Shown here: piece after piece, positions 24,401 through 35,384 of the stretch
Layout of the letters: every line of letters starts with the position of its first letter
Numbering within the stretch: the stretch's first letter is position 1
Source: Colletotrichum lupini
Taxonomy: Eukaryota; Ascomycota; Sordariomycetes; Glomerellales; Glomerellaceae
Assembly (NCBI RefSeq): GCF_023278565.1
Contig: NC_064682.1
Span: 3,534,001 to 3,598,000, forward strand
Length of the DNA: 64,000 nt
Direction: 5' to 3'
The notes under the pieces: generated by a model
Seen by the model: the letters and a program-made list of their open reading frames with translations, nothing else
Database searches by the model: none
Told to the model about the DNA's origin: nothing
Position numbers and translations under genes: made by a program

Positions 24401-27400
24401 AGGTTATTAGAGTATTAATAAGTCTAAAGGGTATAACGAGGTACTTAAAGAGTCCTTTATAAGTTTAAAATACCGTTTTCTATTTATCTTTTCTTTTAAT
24501 CCGAATTTAATTAAATATTTTTTTAAAATCTATAGTAATAAACTAGTTAGCTTTATAAAATAGATCTCTAAGCTTAGTAATAAGTAATAAGGGGTAGTAA
24601 TTTTTCTTTATAATTTTATTAAGTTTTTTATAATTAATAATAGGTCTTAATTCTCTTCCCTTTTTTAATATAAAAAATAAGAGGAATTTAGTAAAAGAAT
24701 TCGATAATTAAATATATCCCTTCTCGAGTTTTTTATGAATATATTCGTTAAAGTATTCTTATTTTTCTTAATTTATTAAGTATATTAAATAGAACTTAGG
24801 TTATGTTCCTTTTTTAAGTTCGATTTTTATATCCTAATTACTATATTTTAGTAATCCTATTTTTTTTAAGTTTTATAAATAGTTTTATATATATCCGGTA
24901 CTTTTTAAATATAATTTAAAGTTATTATAATCTTTAATTATTAATATTAGTTACGAACTTCTTAGAGCTTTTTATTATTTTAAAAAAAACTATATATTAT
25001 ATTTATTCTCGTTCTTTAAGAGGTTTTAAAAATCCGTTTAAACCCTTTTTTTTCTTAAGTCGTTTAGTAACTAGATTTTCCTAGAAGACTTAGTTAGTAA
25101 TTTAATCTATTTATAAGTTATGCTTTTATAATTATAAAATTCTTAAAATAACGTTAATATTTTTAATTTCCGTAATATCGTATTATAATTATTTTTATTA
25201 ATTATTAATATATATTAAGAGGTATATAGCTTTTTAATTAATATATTTATAATTATAATTAACTCGTTCTCTTTTTACTATTTATAATTAGTATAATTTA
25301 TTCTTATATATTTATAATAAGTTAAGTTTATTTACTACTTTTAATAAAATATAAGTTTTTTATACGCCGCTATTAATAATAATATTTAATTTTTATTTAT
25401 AAATATTAAAATTAACTCGTAAATATACGTTATTATATTATATAGTTATATTTAAGAACTTTTTTTTTATTTTTACCTATCGTCGTTCCTTTATAATTAG
25501 CTTTTTTAGTTTTTTATTATTTATTTTTTTAAACGGGTTTCTTATTCGTATTTTTCTTAATACTCTCTCTAAGCCTTAGCTTTTCTAATATAATAAACTT
25601 AGTATTAGTCGTATTTATAGTCTTTTTATTTTATATATTCGCTATTAAAGTACTTTATAAGGAAGTTAAGGTCTTTAGGGTTAAATAAAAAGTAATCTTT
25701 ATTTATATGGGGGGTTATCGTAACCTTTTTATATTCTCTAGTTCTATAAAACTAAATAACTTAGTTATTTTTAAATAGATAAATATATTTATACCGTAGT
25801 TTATTATCGTTCTTTTTAAAACTAGTATTATTAACGTTAAGTAGTGCCTTATAATCGATCTCTATTTAAGTACGTTATTAGGTAACGTTACGAGGTTCGT
25901 TTAAATTATAAGGTAATTTTACTTTATTAAAATAAAAAGAACTAGTTCTTATTTTAATGTTTTCTTTTTTAATTTTAAAATCAATTCTTTTTTTATTAAT
26001 AATTCCGAAGTTAAGAGTCGGTTTTTTAAGTACTTCGATCTTATTTTTATATACGAGGTCCTCAAACTATTCCTTAACTTTATAAATAAATTTCTTATTA
26101 ATATTTACTTATTATATTATATAAATAAACTTAGTTAGTATTTTATTTAAATCGAGTTCTTTTTAGAACTTAATAAGTTATTTTTAGTTTATATTATCTC
26201 GTCGCGCTATATATATAAGGCTATTTATAATTCTTTTTATATTAAGTCCTTTTTTTTAAGCTTAAAGAGCTACTCTTTTATATTAACTAAAAGTCTTTAC
26301 TTAATTCGTTCTTTAAAAAAGTTAAGTATATTTTTTATAATAGGGTCCGTTTTACTCTTCTTTTTTATATTTTTATAAATTTAAAAAAGTATAATAAAGT
26401 ATTTAATATTTTTTTTTTTTAAAATATAGGGTCGATAAGTAAGTATCCTTTTTTTTTTTTATTACTACTAGAGTTTTAATAAGTAATAAGGTAAATCGTT
26501 TATTATTCTTAAGTTATTTAGGGTACTATCCTATTTATTCCTTATTATTTTAATAAGTAAGGTAGCCGTTATTATAATAAGCTATTTATAAAAGTTATTT
26601 ATAAAGAACCTCCTTATTCGTAATATTAGCTCGCTTTTTTAAAATAAGTTAGTATTAAATATACTTAGGTTATTAATAATCTTTAGCTATATATCCTAGC
26701 TTATCGTAATTATAGTATTTAAGGTTCTTTTTTTATCGAAGTTATTCTTTTTTAGTAACGCTAAGGTTTATTAGTTTATTATAATACTTAGTTATAATAA
26801 TCGTTAGTTTATACTTACGTTTACTATTAGGCTTAGATCGGTTATTCTAAGCGTTTTACTTTTTTTATTTAAAACGTTATTCGTAAAGTCGATTATTAAT
26901 TTTAATAGTTATATTAATATAATTATAGAGTTTATTAGGCCGGTTATATTAAGAGAAGTCGTTTTTAATTTCTTTTTTTAAGCTATAATAAAAAGCTATT
27001 ATAAGTACTTTATTACCCTAATCGAGCTTAGAAGTAATTTATCTAAATTTAAATATATACTTACTAACTAATCCTTTTTATATAAAGGTTATAAGCCTTT
27101 ATTTAGTAATTCGTTTTTCGTTAAAGTTACTAAAGGTTTTTTTAAGTCTTTTTTTAAACTCGTTATAATTATTAAAGATTTTTTTAATATTTTTATTTTA
27201 AATATTACGTTCGTTTTTAAAGTAGTTTTTTATAAAGGGTTCGAACTAAGCGAGGGTATTTATTTTAAAAAATTAAGTTATATAATAAACTTTATTAACT
27301 TTAATAATAAAAGAGGTCTTATAATAATATAAATAAGCCCTAGTTCAAGTAAAGAATCCTTAGAGAGTATCCGGGGACCCGTTATAAAGTTCTAGTTTAG

Positions 27401-27611
27401 GGTACTTAGTTTTAAGTATTAAAAGAGGTCGGGGTATTATAAGCTAAGTATAAAATTATTCGTTTTTATTTTTAAATTTAAATATTATATTATATAGTTA
27501 CTAAATAATAAGTACGGCTATTTTAGTAAGCTATACCGTATTATTATTATTAATAGTTAATATATTCGTATTATTTAGTGAGTTTTTTAAAAAGTAAACT
27601 TATTAAATAGG

Positions 27612-28163
27612 AGTAATTAAAGTATTATAGCTAGTTAGTTATAATAAGTATATTAGTAAAAGTTAAAGCTATAAGTACTAAGTAAATAGTATTATAATCG
27701 TAAATAGCTTTTTTAAAACTATATTTATAAGTTATAAAATAAGTAAGGCTTTAATAATCGATCGTAGTCTTATTAAAAAAGGTTTTTAATAAAAATAGTT
27801 AAAAGCGATTATAAGATTTAATACTAAGTTAATTACTAAAGAGCTATAAGAAGTTTATCCTTAAGCCTAGCTTAAGTCTATACTATATATAAGTCTTATT
27901 TTTAAATATATTTTTTATTTATATATTTACTTAACGGGCCCCGTATCTTAAATATACGGGCTCCGTATTTTAAAAAAACGGGGTCCGTATTTTTAGCGTA
28001 TAGACCTTTTTATTTTTTATTATTATATAACTTATTTTATAGTTCTTCTGTTTTATAAGAGTTATTTTATATTTTTATATTCCTATATATATAATATATT
28101 ATAGCCGCTATAAGCTTACGGGGCAGGCCCTAGTCTTAGTTATATATATTAAGTCGTAATACT
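27612..28163 (-). repeat. Gypsy LTR, right copy
   Basis: Direct repeat partner of 20862-21414. Its right end runs without a gap into sequence homologous to the inside of the Fot1-like element (28161 onward), giving a nested or rearranged junction. Confidence 0.85.
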
Positions 28164-28812
28164 AATCTTATTTATATTATACTTATTAGCCTATTTAATA
28201 TTACTAATCTCTAGTATATTAAGTAATCTAAACTATAATTTAATTATATTAGTAATAGCCCTATTTAAATACCTCGAATCGATAATATAACTTCTCTAGA
28301 CCTTAATTAATAAGTTCCTCTTTAAAAAAGCGTTTATCTATCTCTTTTTAAAAGGATTTATATCCCCCTAGGATTTTAAAACTTATTTAGTAAATTCTCT
28401 AAGCTATTTGTAAGTTAGTATAATATTTAAATTATACTAAATATAAACTTATTAAATTAGCTAGTTTTCTTATTATAGAAGAAGCCTCTAGAGGTTTATA
28501 AATATTATTACCCTCGTTTAATAACCTCTTTTATAGTTATAAAGAGTTAAGTTTAAAACTCCGAACTTAATTAAAGCTTAATTAACTAAGAGACCTTTTT
28601 TAATAGCCTTAAGAGCCCGAATAACTTTATTTTCGGTATATAAGATTATTATATATTAATAAATAAGTATATAAAAAAGAATTATATTTAGACGATTTTT
28701 ATAATTATTATAGTAGTTTAAAAATCATAGGTAGGGTTTTAATGCGGTGGTTAGGATAGAGAAATGGGGTAGCTAAAAGGGGGGGGGGTGGCCAAAAGGG
28801 GGTGGGTCGACT
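28164..28812 (-). mobile_element. Right-hand fragment of Fot1/pogo-like transposon (copy A)
   Basis: About 650 bp align colinearly with 49,771-50,416 of the complete copy further right, including the conserved string CCTCTAGAGG and the terminal repeat GGTGGCCAAAAGGGGG followed by GGGTCGACT and TA (28813-28814). The left two thirds of the element, with the transposase catalytic region, are missing; the homology starts exactly at the gypsy LTR end. Internal sequence is RIP-mutated, while the G-rich terminal repeat has escaped. Confidence 0.85.
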
Positions 28813-28814
28813 TA

Positions 28815-30005
28815 CCGGGTGGGAGGAATCAGAATGGGGATGGAATCCGCCTGGGTTCGGCATTGAAACCTACGATCTTGAGTATATAGTAGAAGAAGAC
28901 TCATTGGCGTGGCCTCCGCCTCAGTAGCGACATGGGTGGAAGAACTTGGATATCAGTTGGGAAGGGCTTTTGAGAAGGAAGAAGGGCAGAGCCAGAGGAA
29001 ACGTCTGACGGTCTTGAGCTCTCAGTTGCTAAGAGAAAAGAGGAAGCATGATACTTGGAAGTTACTTATGTATAGAGTCAGCATCACTAATGAATAGAAG
29101 AAACTCCTTCATCGTTCAATCGCATGCCTTCAATTACTCGGAAACCTCACTCAGCGACCTTTCTTCACACCCTACCCAGCCTCGCAACTCGCCCACAGTG
29201 CTATTGAGGCTCAGGTAACCTGCATATGCCAACAGGGAAGCCGTTACTAACGCACGGCTAGACGAACGATGAGTTGAGTCGCATTGTCGTTGAGCAAGAA
29301 GCCGAATATAATGTCCTTGGCCAGGGAATTATGATTGTGGTAGTGCTGTAACTTTGTCGCACCATCCTAGCGAAGCGGAGGGACTTCCTCCGCGCACGTG
29401 ATATCCAATCTCTTAATCCTTGTCTCGTCCGGTCTCAGGCCGGCCCACCTTCACTCTATTTGTCTTCGATCTCCACACTTTGATCGACTCGTGGCGGTTT
29501 TTGGATGAACGGGAAGAACTCGATGACCCCTGATTACCTCGCTAGACAAGACTTTGAGCCTCAACGTGACGAGCACGCAGCTGCCGTGCCGGTCGTCCGG
29601 CGAGCCTTTAGGGAACCCTCCTATAATGCCGCTTCGGGTACATCGGCAGAGGTCAATCAAGACTTCAAGCTCGGACAGCGAGGAAGAAGAGACTATGCCC
29701 CGCCCATGGAGCAATCCGAGGACCCGGGGGCCTGGGGGTCCCAAGCTTTTTCGCTCCCTTCCGTTAATTGAGGGGCTCCGGGGGCTTAATGGGTCTGGTA
29801 AGGTGTAGATTAATTGTCAAACCCCCTTCGCAGAGCGAGTTTTCCGTCATGACGGGTACGAAAGCGACCGTGTTTATATAGGTGTTGCTGGGTTCCCGTC
29901 GATCGTTCATGTTGATCTACCGCATCTCCGCCTGTCTTTCCATTCTTCCCGACCAAGTCGTTCGTTTTTGAAAACACACTCTTTACTTGATAGGTGCAGG
30001 ACACA
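28815..30005. other. Intergenic region, small unsupported frames
   Basis: Normal GC content returns here. Short ATG frames at 28909-29097 (62 codons, MASASVATWVEELGYQLG) and 29505-29771 (88 codons, MNGKNSMTPDYLARQ) show no recognisable family or splice signals, and the first could be a fragment of the gene into which transposon copy A inserted. The last 200 bp are the promoter/5' UTR of the acetylesterase. I do not call a gene here. Confidence 0.4.
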
Positions 30006-31157
30006 ATGAAGTCACAGATCTTGACGACCGGCCTCTTGGCTGCTGGGGCGAGCGCTCTTGAGAAGCGTGCCTGTACCGCGACGGCGGAGTGGCCTGGGTT
30101 TGCGAATGTCAAGCACGCTTTCGTCTTGTAAGTCTGCAACACTTCTGCGCTCTGTCCTACATACACGCTAACAATTACCAGCGGCGACTCGTACTCCCAG
30201 ACAGGCACGATACTCGGCGGCCTCGAATTAGTGTCATCCGGCTAACAGATCACAGGCTTCAACACCTCCCTAGAAGCTCCTAACCCCGCCAATCCCCTTG
30301 GGAACCCTTCCTACCCGGGCTGGACCTCCTGCAACGGCCCCAACTGGGTCGACTACCTCACCGTAAAGCACAACGCATCCCTCCTGTACACCTACAACCT
30401 CGCCTACGGCGGCGCCACTGTCGACGCCGACCTCGTCAAACCCTACGCCGACACGGTACTCACCCTCAAGGACCAGGTCCAGACGCTCTTCAGCAACGCC
30501 TACGCCGCAAAGACAGCGCCGGCCTGGACGGGCGCGGACTCAGTATTCGCCTTCTGGATCGGCGTCAACGATATCGGCAACTCGTACTGGAACGGAGCCG
30601 ATGCTACCTCTGCGCTCAACACCAAGATCGTCGACGTCTACCAGGGTCTGGCCAAAGAGCTGTACGAGGCGGGCGCGAGGAACTTTGTGTGGTTGACGAC
30701 GCCGCCTGTCGACCGGACGCCGATGCTCCTTGCCGAGAACGCGGACGCGCAGAAGCTCTGCAAGGATGATGTCGCTGATTTTAACGGCAGGGTTAACGCC
30801 ATGGCGAAGAACGTCACGACGTGGGAGGGCGCAAACTCGTGGGTCGTTGATGCCAACGGGGTGTTCAACGGTGTGCTTGATAACGTGGCCAAGTTTGACA
30901 CTACCAAGGGGTACAAGAACACTACTGGATACTGCGACGCGTACAAGGAGTAAGTCACCCTCGAATCCGAAGAGCCTGCACGTAGAAGCTAACCTTTGAA
31001 CAGCGGTACGACTGCTCAGGATACCCTCATTGACAGCTGCACCTACCCAGTCAACGAGTACTTCTGGCTCAACACGCTGCATCCTACTTACCCCATCCAC
31101 GATGCAGTTGCCGAGACCGTTGCTTCGGCTCTCGAGGCTGGGCCGAATGTGTGCTAA
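30006..31157 (+). CDS. Secreted SGNH/GDSL acetylesterase (carbohydrate esterase family 16 type)
   Basis: Extracellular esterase that removes acetyl groups from plant cell-wall oligosaccharides, if family CE16 is right. Four exons (30006-30127, 30182-30204, 30256-30949, 31004-31157) add up to 330 aa, the usual length. Residues 1-17 are a signal peptide (MKSQILTTGLLAAGASA) followed by a Lys-Arg site. SGNH landmarks are FGDSYSQTGF (nucleophile Ser), the Gly region NLAYGGATVD, WIGVNDIGNSY (Asn) and LNTLHPTYPIHD near the end (catalytic His with upstream Asp). Exon 2 is only 23 bp. Intron 2 (30205-30255) must use a GC donor (gcacga), because direct read-through hits TAA at 30244 and the spliced text (SQTGFNT) matches the family. 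Introns 1 and 3 are canonical gtaagt...ag. Unless the weak GC donor is spliced, the gene is dead; everything else looks intact. Confidence 0.88.
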
Positions 31158-32666
31158 GGTAGTTGGCGGAGCTGCTGGGTGGTCTGGAAATATCTTCTTG
31201 TATTTACTTTCAAGTTCCGAATCTATGTACAAACTAAGACGAGTTACTGCCATTCGTCATCGCACTTTTTAGTGGTGCGGATGATGCCTCGAGCTGCATC
31301 TTGCATCTTCCTAGACAAGTTGTCTGGGCGAAATGTTGCTATTCCCCGGAGAGGAGTGCGTGTGAGGTCAGATAAGTGAATGTACGAAATCGTCTCTACA
31401 CCGTTGTGGTATTCGTGCAGAGCACGTCGTCTAGTGCTTGGAAATATCAAGGCGACTCAAAGTCACACTCTACCTCACATAGCATCAGTCATTCCACGTC
31501 ACGTTGCCCGAGAGGTTCTCACATTCACTGCAGCAGGCCCCGTTTGCCAAAATGGTTACCCACAGAGGAAAAGCAAGCCTATCACATTTGTCATGTTCGT
31601 TACAACGAGGCTTTGCCAGGGGCGGAGCACATTGCCAAGGCGCTACGGCTTAACAGGCTGCAGCATTTACTGCCCGACCATGATGCCCTCAAGTTCGGCA
31701 AAGACCTGGACAAGTGGAATAAATGCAGTGACAAGTACACTTTGCTGATCATTCATCTTGCGGACACCAGATATTGTTAGTTGCTCTAGGGCGAGGGACA
31801 CTGCTTTCCACAATCACATCGCAAGGCAGCGTGGCATTCTCTCATTAACACCGTCTACTATCTTTTTTGAAAATAAGCAGTTCATTCAATTACTTATGAT
31901 GTTGCACGGAAGTCAGATAGTCATCATCATCCTGGAGAGTATCAACGCAATGCCATCTGTTGCTGAGACTTTGGGGGTGGCTTCAACCTCGAGCTCACCA
32001 GGAGAAGAGGAATTAAGCTTGAATTAAGCTAGAAAAGAGGCTTGGCTCTAAGCCTACAGCGCTCTCAGGCTGGTGTTTGACCACGAATCAGCCATAAGGA
32101 GATGGACAAGGGCAGTCAGGCCTTGCAAGTACTAGTCACCAGTCCAAGTCAGTGCCTGTTCTTTTTCTGCAGCCAACCCCAAGACACCGACTTGTGATAC
32201 TAGGAGGCTGGGGTCAATATTGCCATCCTTGTAGGTCAAATAACAGCAATTCGCTTGTTGGACTTTCTTGGCTGCGAACATCAGGCTCCTCTGGTTGGTG
32301 CCGAGCCATGTGTCGCGCCCAGGAGAAGTGGCAGAGTGGAAACCGGGCGCAGTGGGTAAAGCTGCAATTGCCCGGGGCTAGTGCGGCACAGCATACGCTA
32401 GGCGTCCTTCGCCCGGCCGGGGTGAGACACTTGTACGCGAGAATCCAAAGCGGATGTTGAGCAGGCTATGCTCGTGAGACCGCTCATTTTTGTTTGACGG
32501 CTGGCCATACTTAAGTCAGAAGAGAAGAACAGACTCACTTGTGTAGCCTAGCCTATTATCCATCCTTTCAACTCAACAATAACAACAGACTCGATCCAAA
32601 TATTCGCGAAAAACAGACTCAGGTAATATTGCTACAGAGAACTGGAACCACAACGCGCTTGCAAAC
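31158..32666. other. Intergenic region
   Basis: 3' flank of the acetylesterase and promoter of the next gene. Open frames here (31376-31780 and shorter) lack family features and codon bias. The sequence just before 32667 is A/C-rich (CTCAACAATAACAACAGACTC), like a fungal 5' leader. Confidence 0.45.
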
Positions 32667-33764
32667 ATGGGTTACTATGATACTCAAAATATCGTGGGGA
32701 TCGTATACACTGTTGTGAGCGCTCTAGCTGCTGTCGCAGGCTCCGTATTCTTCATTCTCCTTCTCCGAAGGACATCAAAAAGCTATCATGACCCCACTCG
32801 CCGATGGGTGGCCATCACCAAAGCAGCCCTGGGGCTATGGCTATTGTAAGCACCACAACTCCATCTGTTTGACGGCGGCTAACATTAGCATTGTCTCCAG
32901 TTCCGAAATCTTCTACGTCATTCTCAACATCATCTCTCTCGCACATGGAAGCACATATACGTACGACTCTACATTGGCCAAATTTATCACATACACCTCG
33001 AATATCCTCTCTTGGTTCTTCGACGTCAGCCAGGCCTTGACTTTCCTGGCGCTCTTCTACCTCGCCCGCGCATTCACCCTCCTCCGCGTCGACGAGACGT
33101 CAAAACGCTTCCGGATTGGGAAGTCGTTCTCCTTCGGCGCCGTCATCTTGATCTCGGTGCTCAGCTTCACAGCAATGTGCCTCTGGCTGAGTACCAGAGA
33201 GGGTTACTATTCTTGGAGCTATAACAGCAGCGATTACGAGAGGGTGATGATGAGAAGACTGGTGGCTCAGATTTTCGATCTCATTTGTGGCATCTTCAAC
33301 CTCTTGTGCGCTATCGGTGCTATGACGTACATTGCCCTGGTTCGCAAGAACGCCCTCAAGGGTCCTCTACACAAGGTCAGTTTTGCTTCATTTTCCACCG
33401 TCTCTCAGTATTGGGTGATGCGGTTGTAGATTCAGTCTGAGTGCTAACATATGATGGCTAGGCCTCGAACGTTGCGCTCGCAATCAGCATTATTTGGTTT
33501 GTCCGTGCAGTCTGGTCGCTCTTTGCTCAGCTTTCCTCGCAATACGGTTACTACTACTACAACTACGATACTTACACTTGGTTCAACATTGTCTCGCTAG
33601 TCGTCGGTATCTTGGGCAGCTTCGCTGTTTTCGTCATGCTCTACTTCCTGGCCACTCAAGATAAGTACGGCCTCAATACCCGCGGGGACTCAGTGCAGCC
33701 TGCGAAGCTGAATGATGAAGAGGCATCGGGGGCCCATATCACCACTGCCAACAGCGTATATTGA
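32667..33764 (+). CDS. Seven-TM fungal membrane protein, function unknown
   Basis: Exons 32667-32845, 32901-33375 and 33462-33764 (donors gtaagc and gtcagt, acceptors ccag and ctag) join in phase to 318 aa. Seven hydrophobic segments are visible: VYTVVSALAAVAGSVFFILL, LGLWLFSEIFYVILNIISLA, WFFDVSQALTFLALFYLARA, FGAVILISVLSFTAMCLWLS, FDLICGIFNLLCAIGAMTYI, VALAISIIWFVRAVWSLFAQ and FNIVSLVVGILGSFAVFVML. A Tyr-rich loop (QYGYYYYNYDTYTW) lies before the last helix and an acidic tail ends HITTANSVY. The overall plan resembles receptor-like or small-molecule membrane proteins of filamentous fungi, but I cannot assign a named family. No signal peptide other than TM1. The start is the first ATG after the leader. 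Confidence 0.85.
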
Positions 33765-34027
33765 TTCGGTCGAGACCAATCGGGGGTCCGGCGACAAGTG
33801 GAAGGTTTATCCGAAGATCCGTTCTTGCGGTAGAACCTGAGAGAGCGTGACAGTTACGCATGATTTGGTTGGGAATTGGGGATGAGCGAGGAACAGCATG
33901 ATACCAGATAATGCGTGATGATACTCAATGCTTCTACCTTACGAATACAAGGCATCTAATACATTGTACCTTGATCTAGTTTGACTTCGTTGAACGTAGC
34001 ATATGCGCTCTAGGATTATCACATGTT

Positions 34028-34925
34028 TTATTTCTCTTCTTCAGCAACATACTCGTCAGGTGCAACGAAGTCCTCTGACCCCCAGGTCTTAGCAATGTAC
34101 CTAGATATAAGTCAGCAAAATGCTGGATCGGTCTTTGGAAGAGTCTCACTTGGTATGGCTTCCTCTTGCAGCCAATTCGCCCTTATTGTTGAAGAATGTG
34201 ACTGTCGTATATGCAAGCGTTCTGCCCACTGAAAAGAATCAGTTTCCGCTCTCTACTTTGGACAGGGCTACAACGTACTCTTATCACAGGTGGCGGTGCC
34301 CGTCATGATGTCGCCAGGCTTGCCTCCAGGGTTGAGATACGTGACTATTGCAGTCAGTTGACAAGTTCAATAGTGATCTTGGAATACATTGTGAGAGCTG
34401 ATAGATGGACTTGAATACTCACCATTGATGTCAGTTGAGACACCGGTCATGAATCGACCCTTGGAAGCGACGGCAAGAGAGCCACCGAGGTCAACAAGAC
34501 TAGCAAGAGTTCCGCCATGAATCGTAGAAAGGCGATTCTGTGGGTCAATTTGGCCCAGTCAGTGGTGTCTTTGGCAACGGCGAGCATGGATGAGACGTAC
34601 CGTGTGCTCCTTTTGGATTGCCAACTCGAAATCAACTTTGCCAACTGATGCGCCAGTCACTCGAAACTGCTTAGAGTGAGTAAATTATCGCTCATATACG
34701 TGAGTTTTATTCATACGTTGTTACCAAGGAGCCTAGAGTTATGTGAGTACTTGATGGGCGATGCACAGCAAAACGGGATGCAAGCCAGCTTACCTCGGCT
34801 CAAGCCCAGAGTCCTTCGTGAAGGACTTGAAGACCTAAAGGGCAATTAGACTCAATTGGCGATGTCCGTATGTAATGTAAACTCACTGAGCGCACGAAAC
34901 GCAACGGAGGCAGCTTCGGGGCCAT
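34028..34925 (-). CDS. PaaI/4HBT hot-dog acyl-CoA thioesterase
   Basis: Hydrolyses acyl-CoA or aryl-CoA thioesters; resembles the ACOT13/PaaI group. Seven exons on the minus strand start at ATG 34925 (MAPKLPPLRFVRS) and end at TAA 34028, about 165 aa. Reading order: VFKSFTKDSGLEPR, a micro-exon giving LLGNN, QFRVTGASVGKVDFELAIQ, then NRLSTIHGGTLASLVDLGG, VTYLNPGGKPGDIMTGTATC, MGRTLAYTTVTFFNNKGEL and YIAKTWGSEDFVAPDEYVAE. The HGG turn with Asp 8-9 residues later is the hot-dog thioesterase signature. Every junction has GT-AG borders and matching phase (for example gtgagt...aatag and gtacgt...cacag). The intron density is high for such a short gene. The substrate is unknown. It shares a 459 bp divergent promoter with the TFB2 gene. 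Confidence 0.9.
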
Positions 34926-35384
34926 ATTTGAGCTTTGGACGGTGGGCAAAGTGATGAGAATTGGTGAGAATGAGTTTCAAGGTGAACTCGGCGGGCTTCG
35001 GGAAGGGATTCGTGACGGGGAATATGACGTGCGGACGACAGTACGTACCTATCTCCGGCTGATAACAGTTCTTATCGGCATCTCGATAAGATAAGAAACC
35101 CCCAAGCTCCAGCCAGGCACAACCCACGAGAGCCCCTGCCTAAGGCGGAAACCTCCGTAGACCCCTGCTTGCCCAGTTGATGATTGAATGATTGCTGCGC
35201 CGTGCAATTCGCCTGGTCGCAAACCATCGTGAACTCTTACAATCCACGACAGCTCTATCACTTCGGCTCACCACCCGTCTCCGAACTCGAGTCCGAAACC
35301 CCGCGCCCATACGAACATGAGATAACATTGACTCACATCTTCGTTCCCTCCTCTACCCAAAACCCAGCGCGCAAATCGCCCATC
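34926..35384. promoter_or_regulatory. Divergent promoter region between thioesterase and TFB2 genes
   Basis: 459 bp between two divergent start codons, so it must hold both promoters. No TATA box or specific operator stands out. The plus strand near 35,270-35,380 is C/A/T-rich, as in fungal 5' leaders. Confidence 0.5.

Larger units (their letters stand above)
20862..28163 (-). mobile_element. Ty3/gypsy LTR retrotransposon, RIP-destroyed
   Basis: Two direct repeats of about 550 bp flank about 6.2 kb of AT-rich sequence. The element is read on the minus strand. Reverse-transcriptase remnants are recognisable in order: KKGRELRPIINYK around 24,650 (family pattern KKDGxLRPVVDYR), then LRKYVNIFIIIYINNILIFS at about 24,374-24,315, matching the gypsy LRxYxxxFVVVYLDDILIFS block. 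The catalytic Asp-Asp pair reads Asn-Asn (24,338-24,333), exactly what G-to-A change on that strand produces. All frames are littered with TAA/TAG. The family is supported by this RT text; gag, protease and integrase were not located individually. I could not find a clear target duplication, partly because RIP blurs the ends. Confidence 0.85.

Noticed and set aside
29505..29808. Two overlapping small frames with an acidic Ser-rich segment
   Set aside because: Both frames end near the acetylesterase promoter with no homologous text; one is necessarily a shadow and neither is supported.
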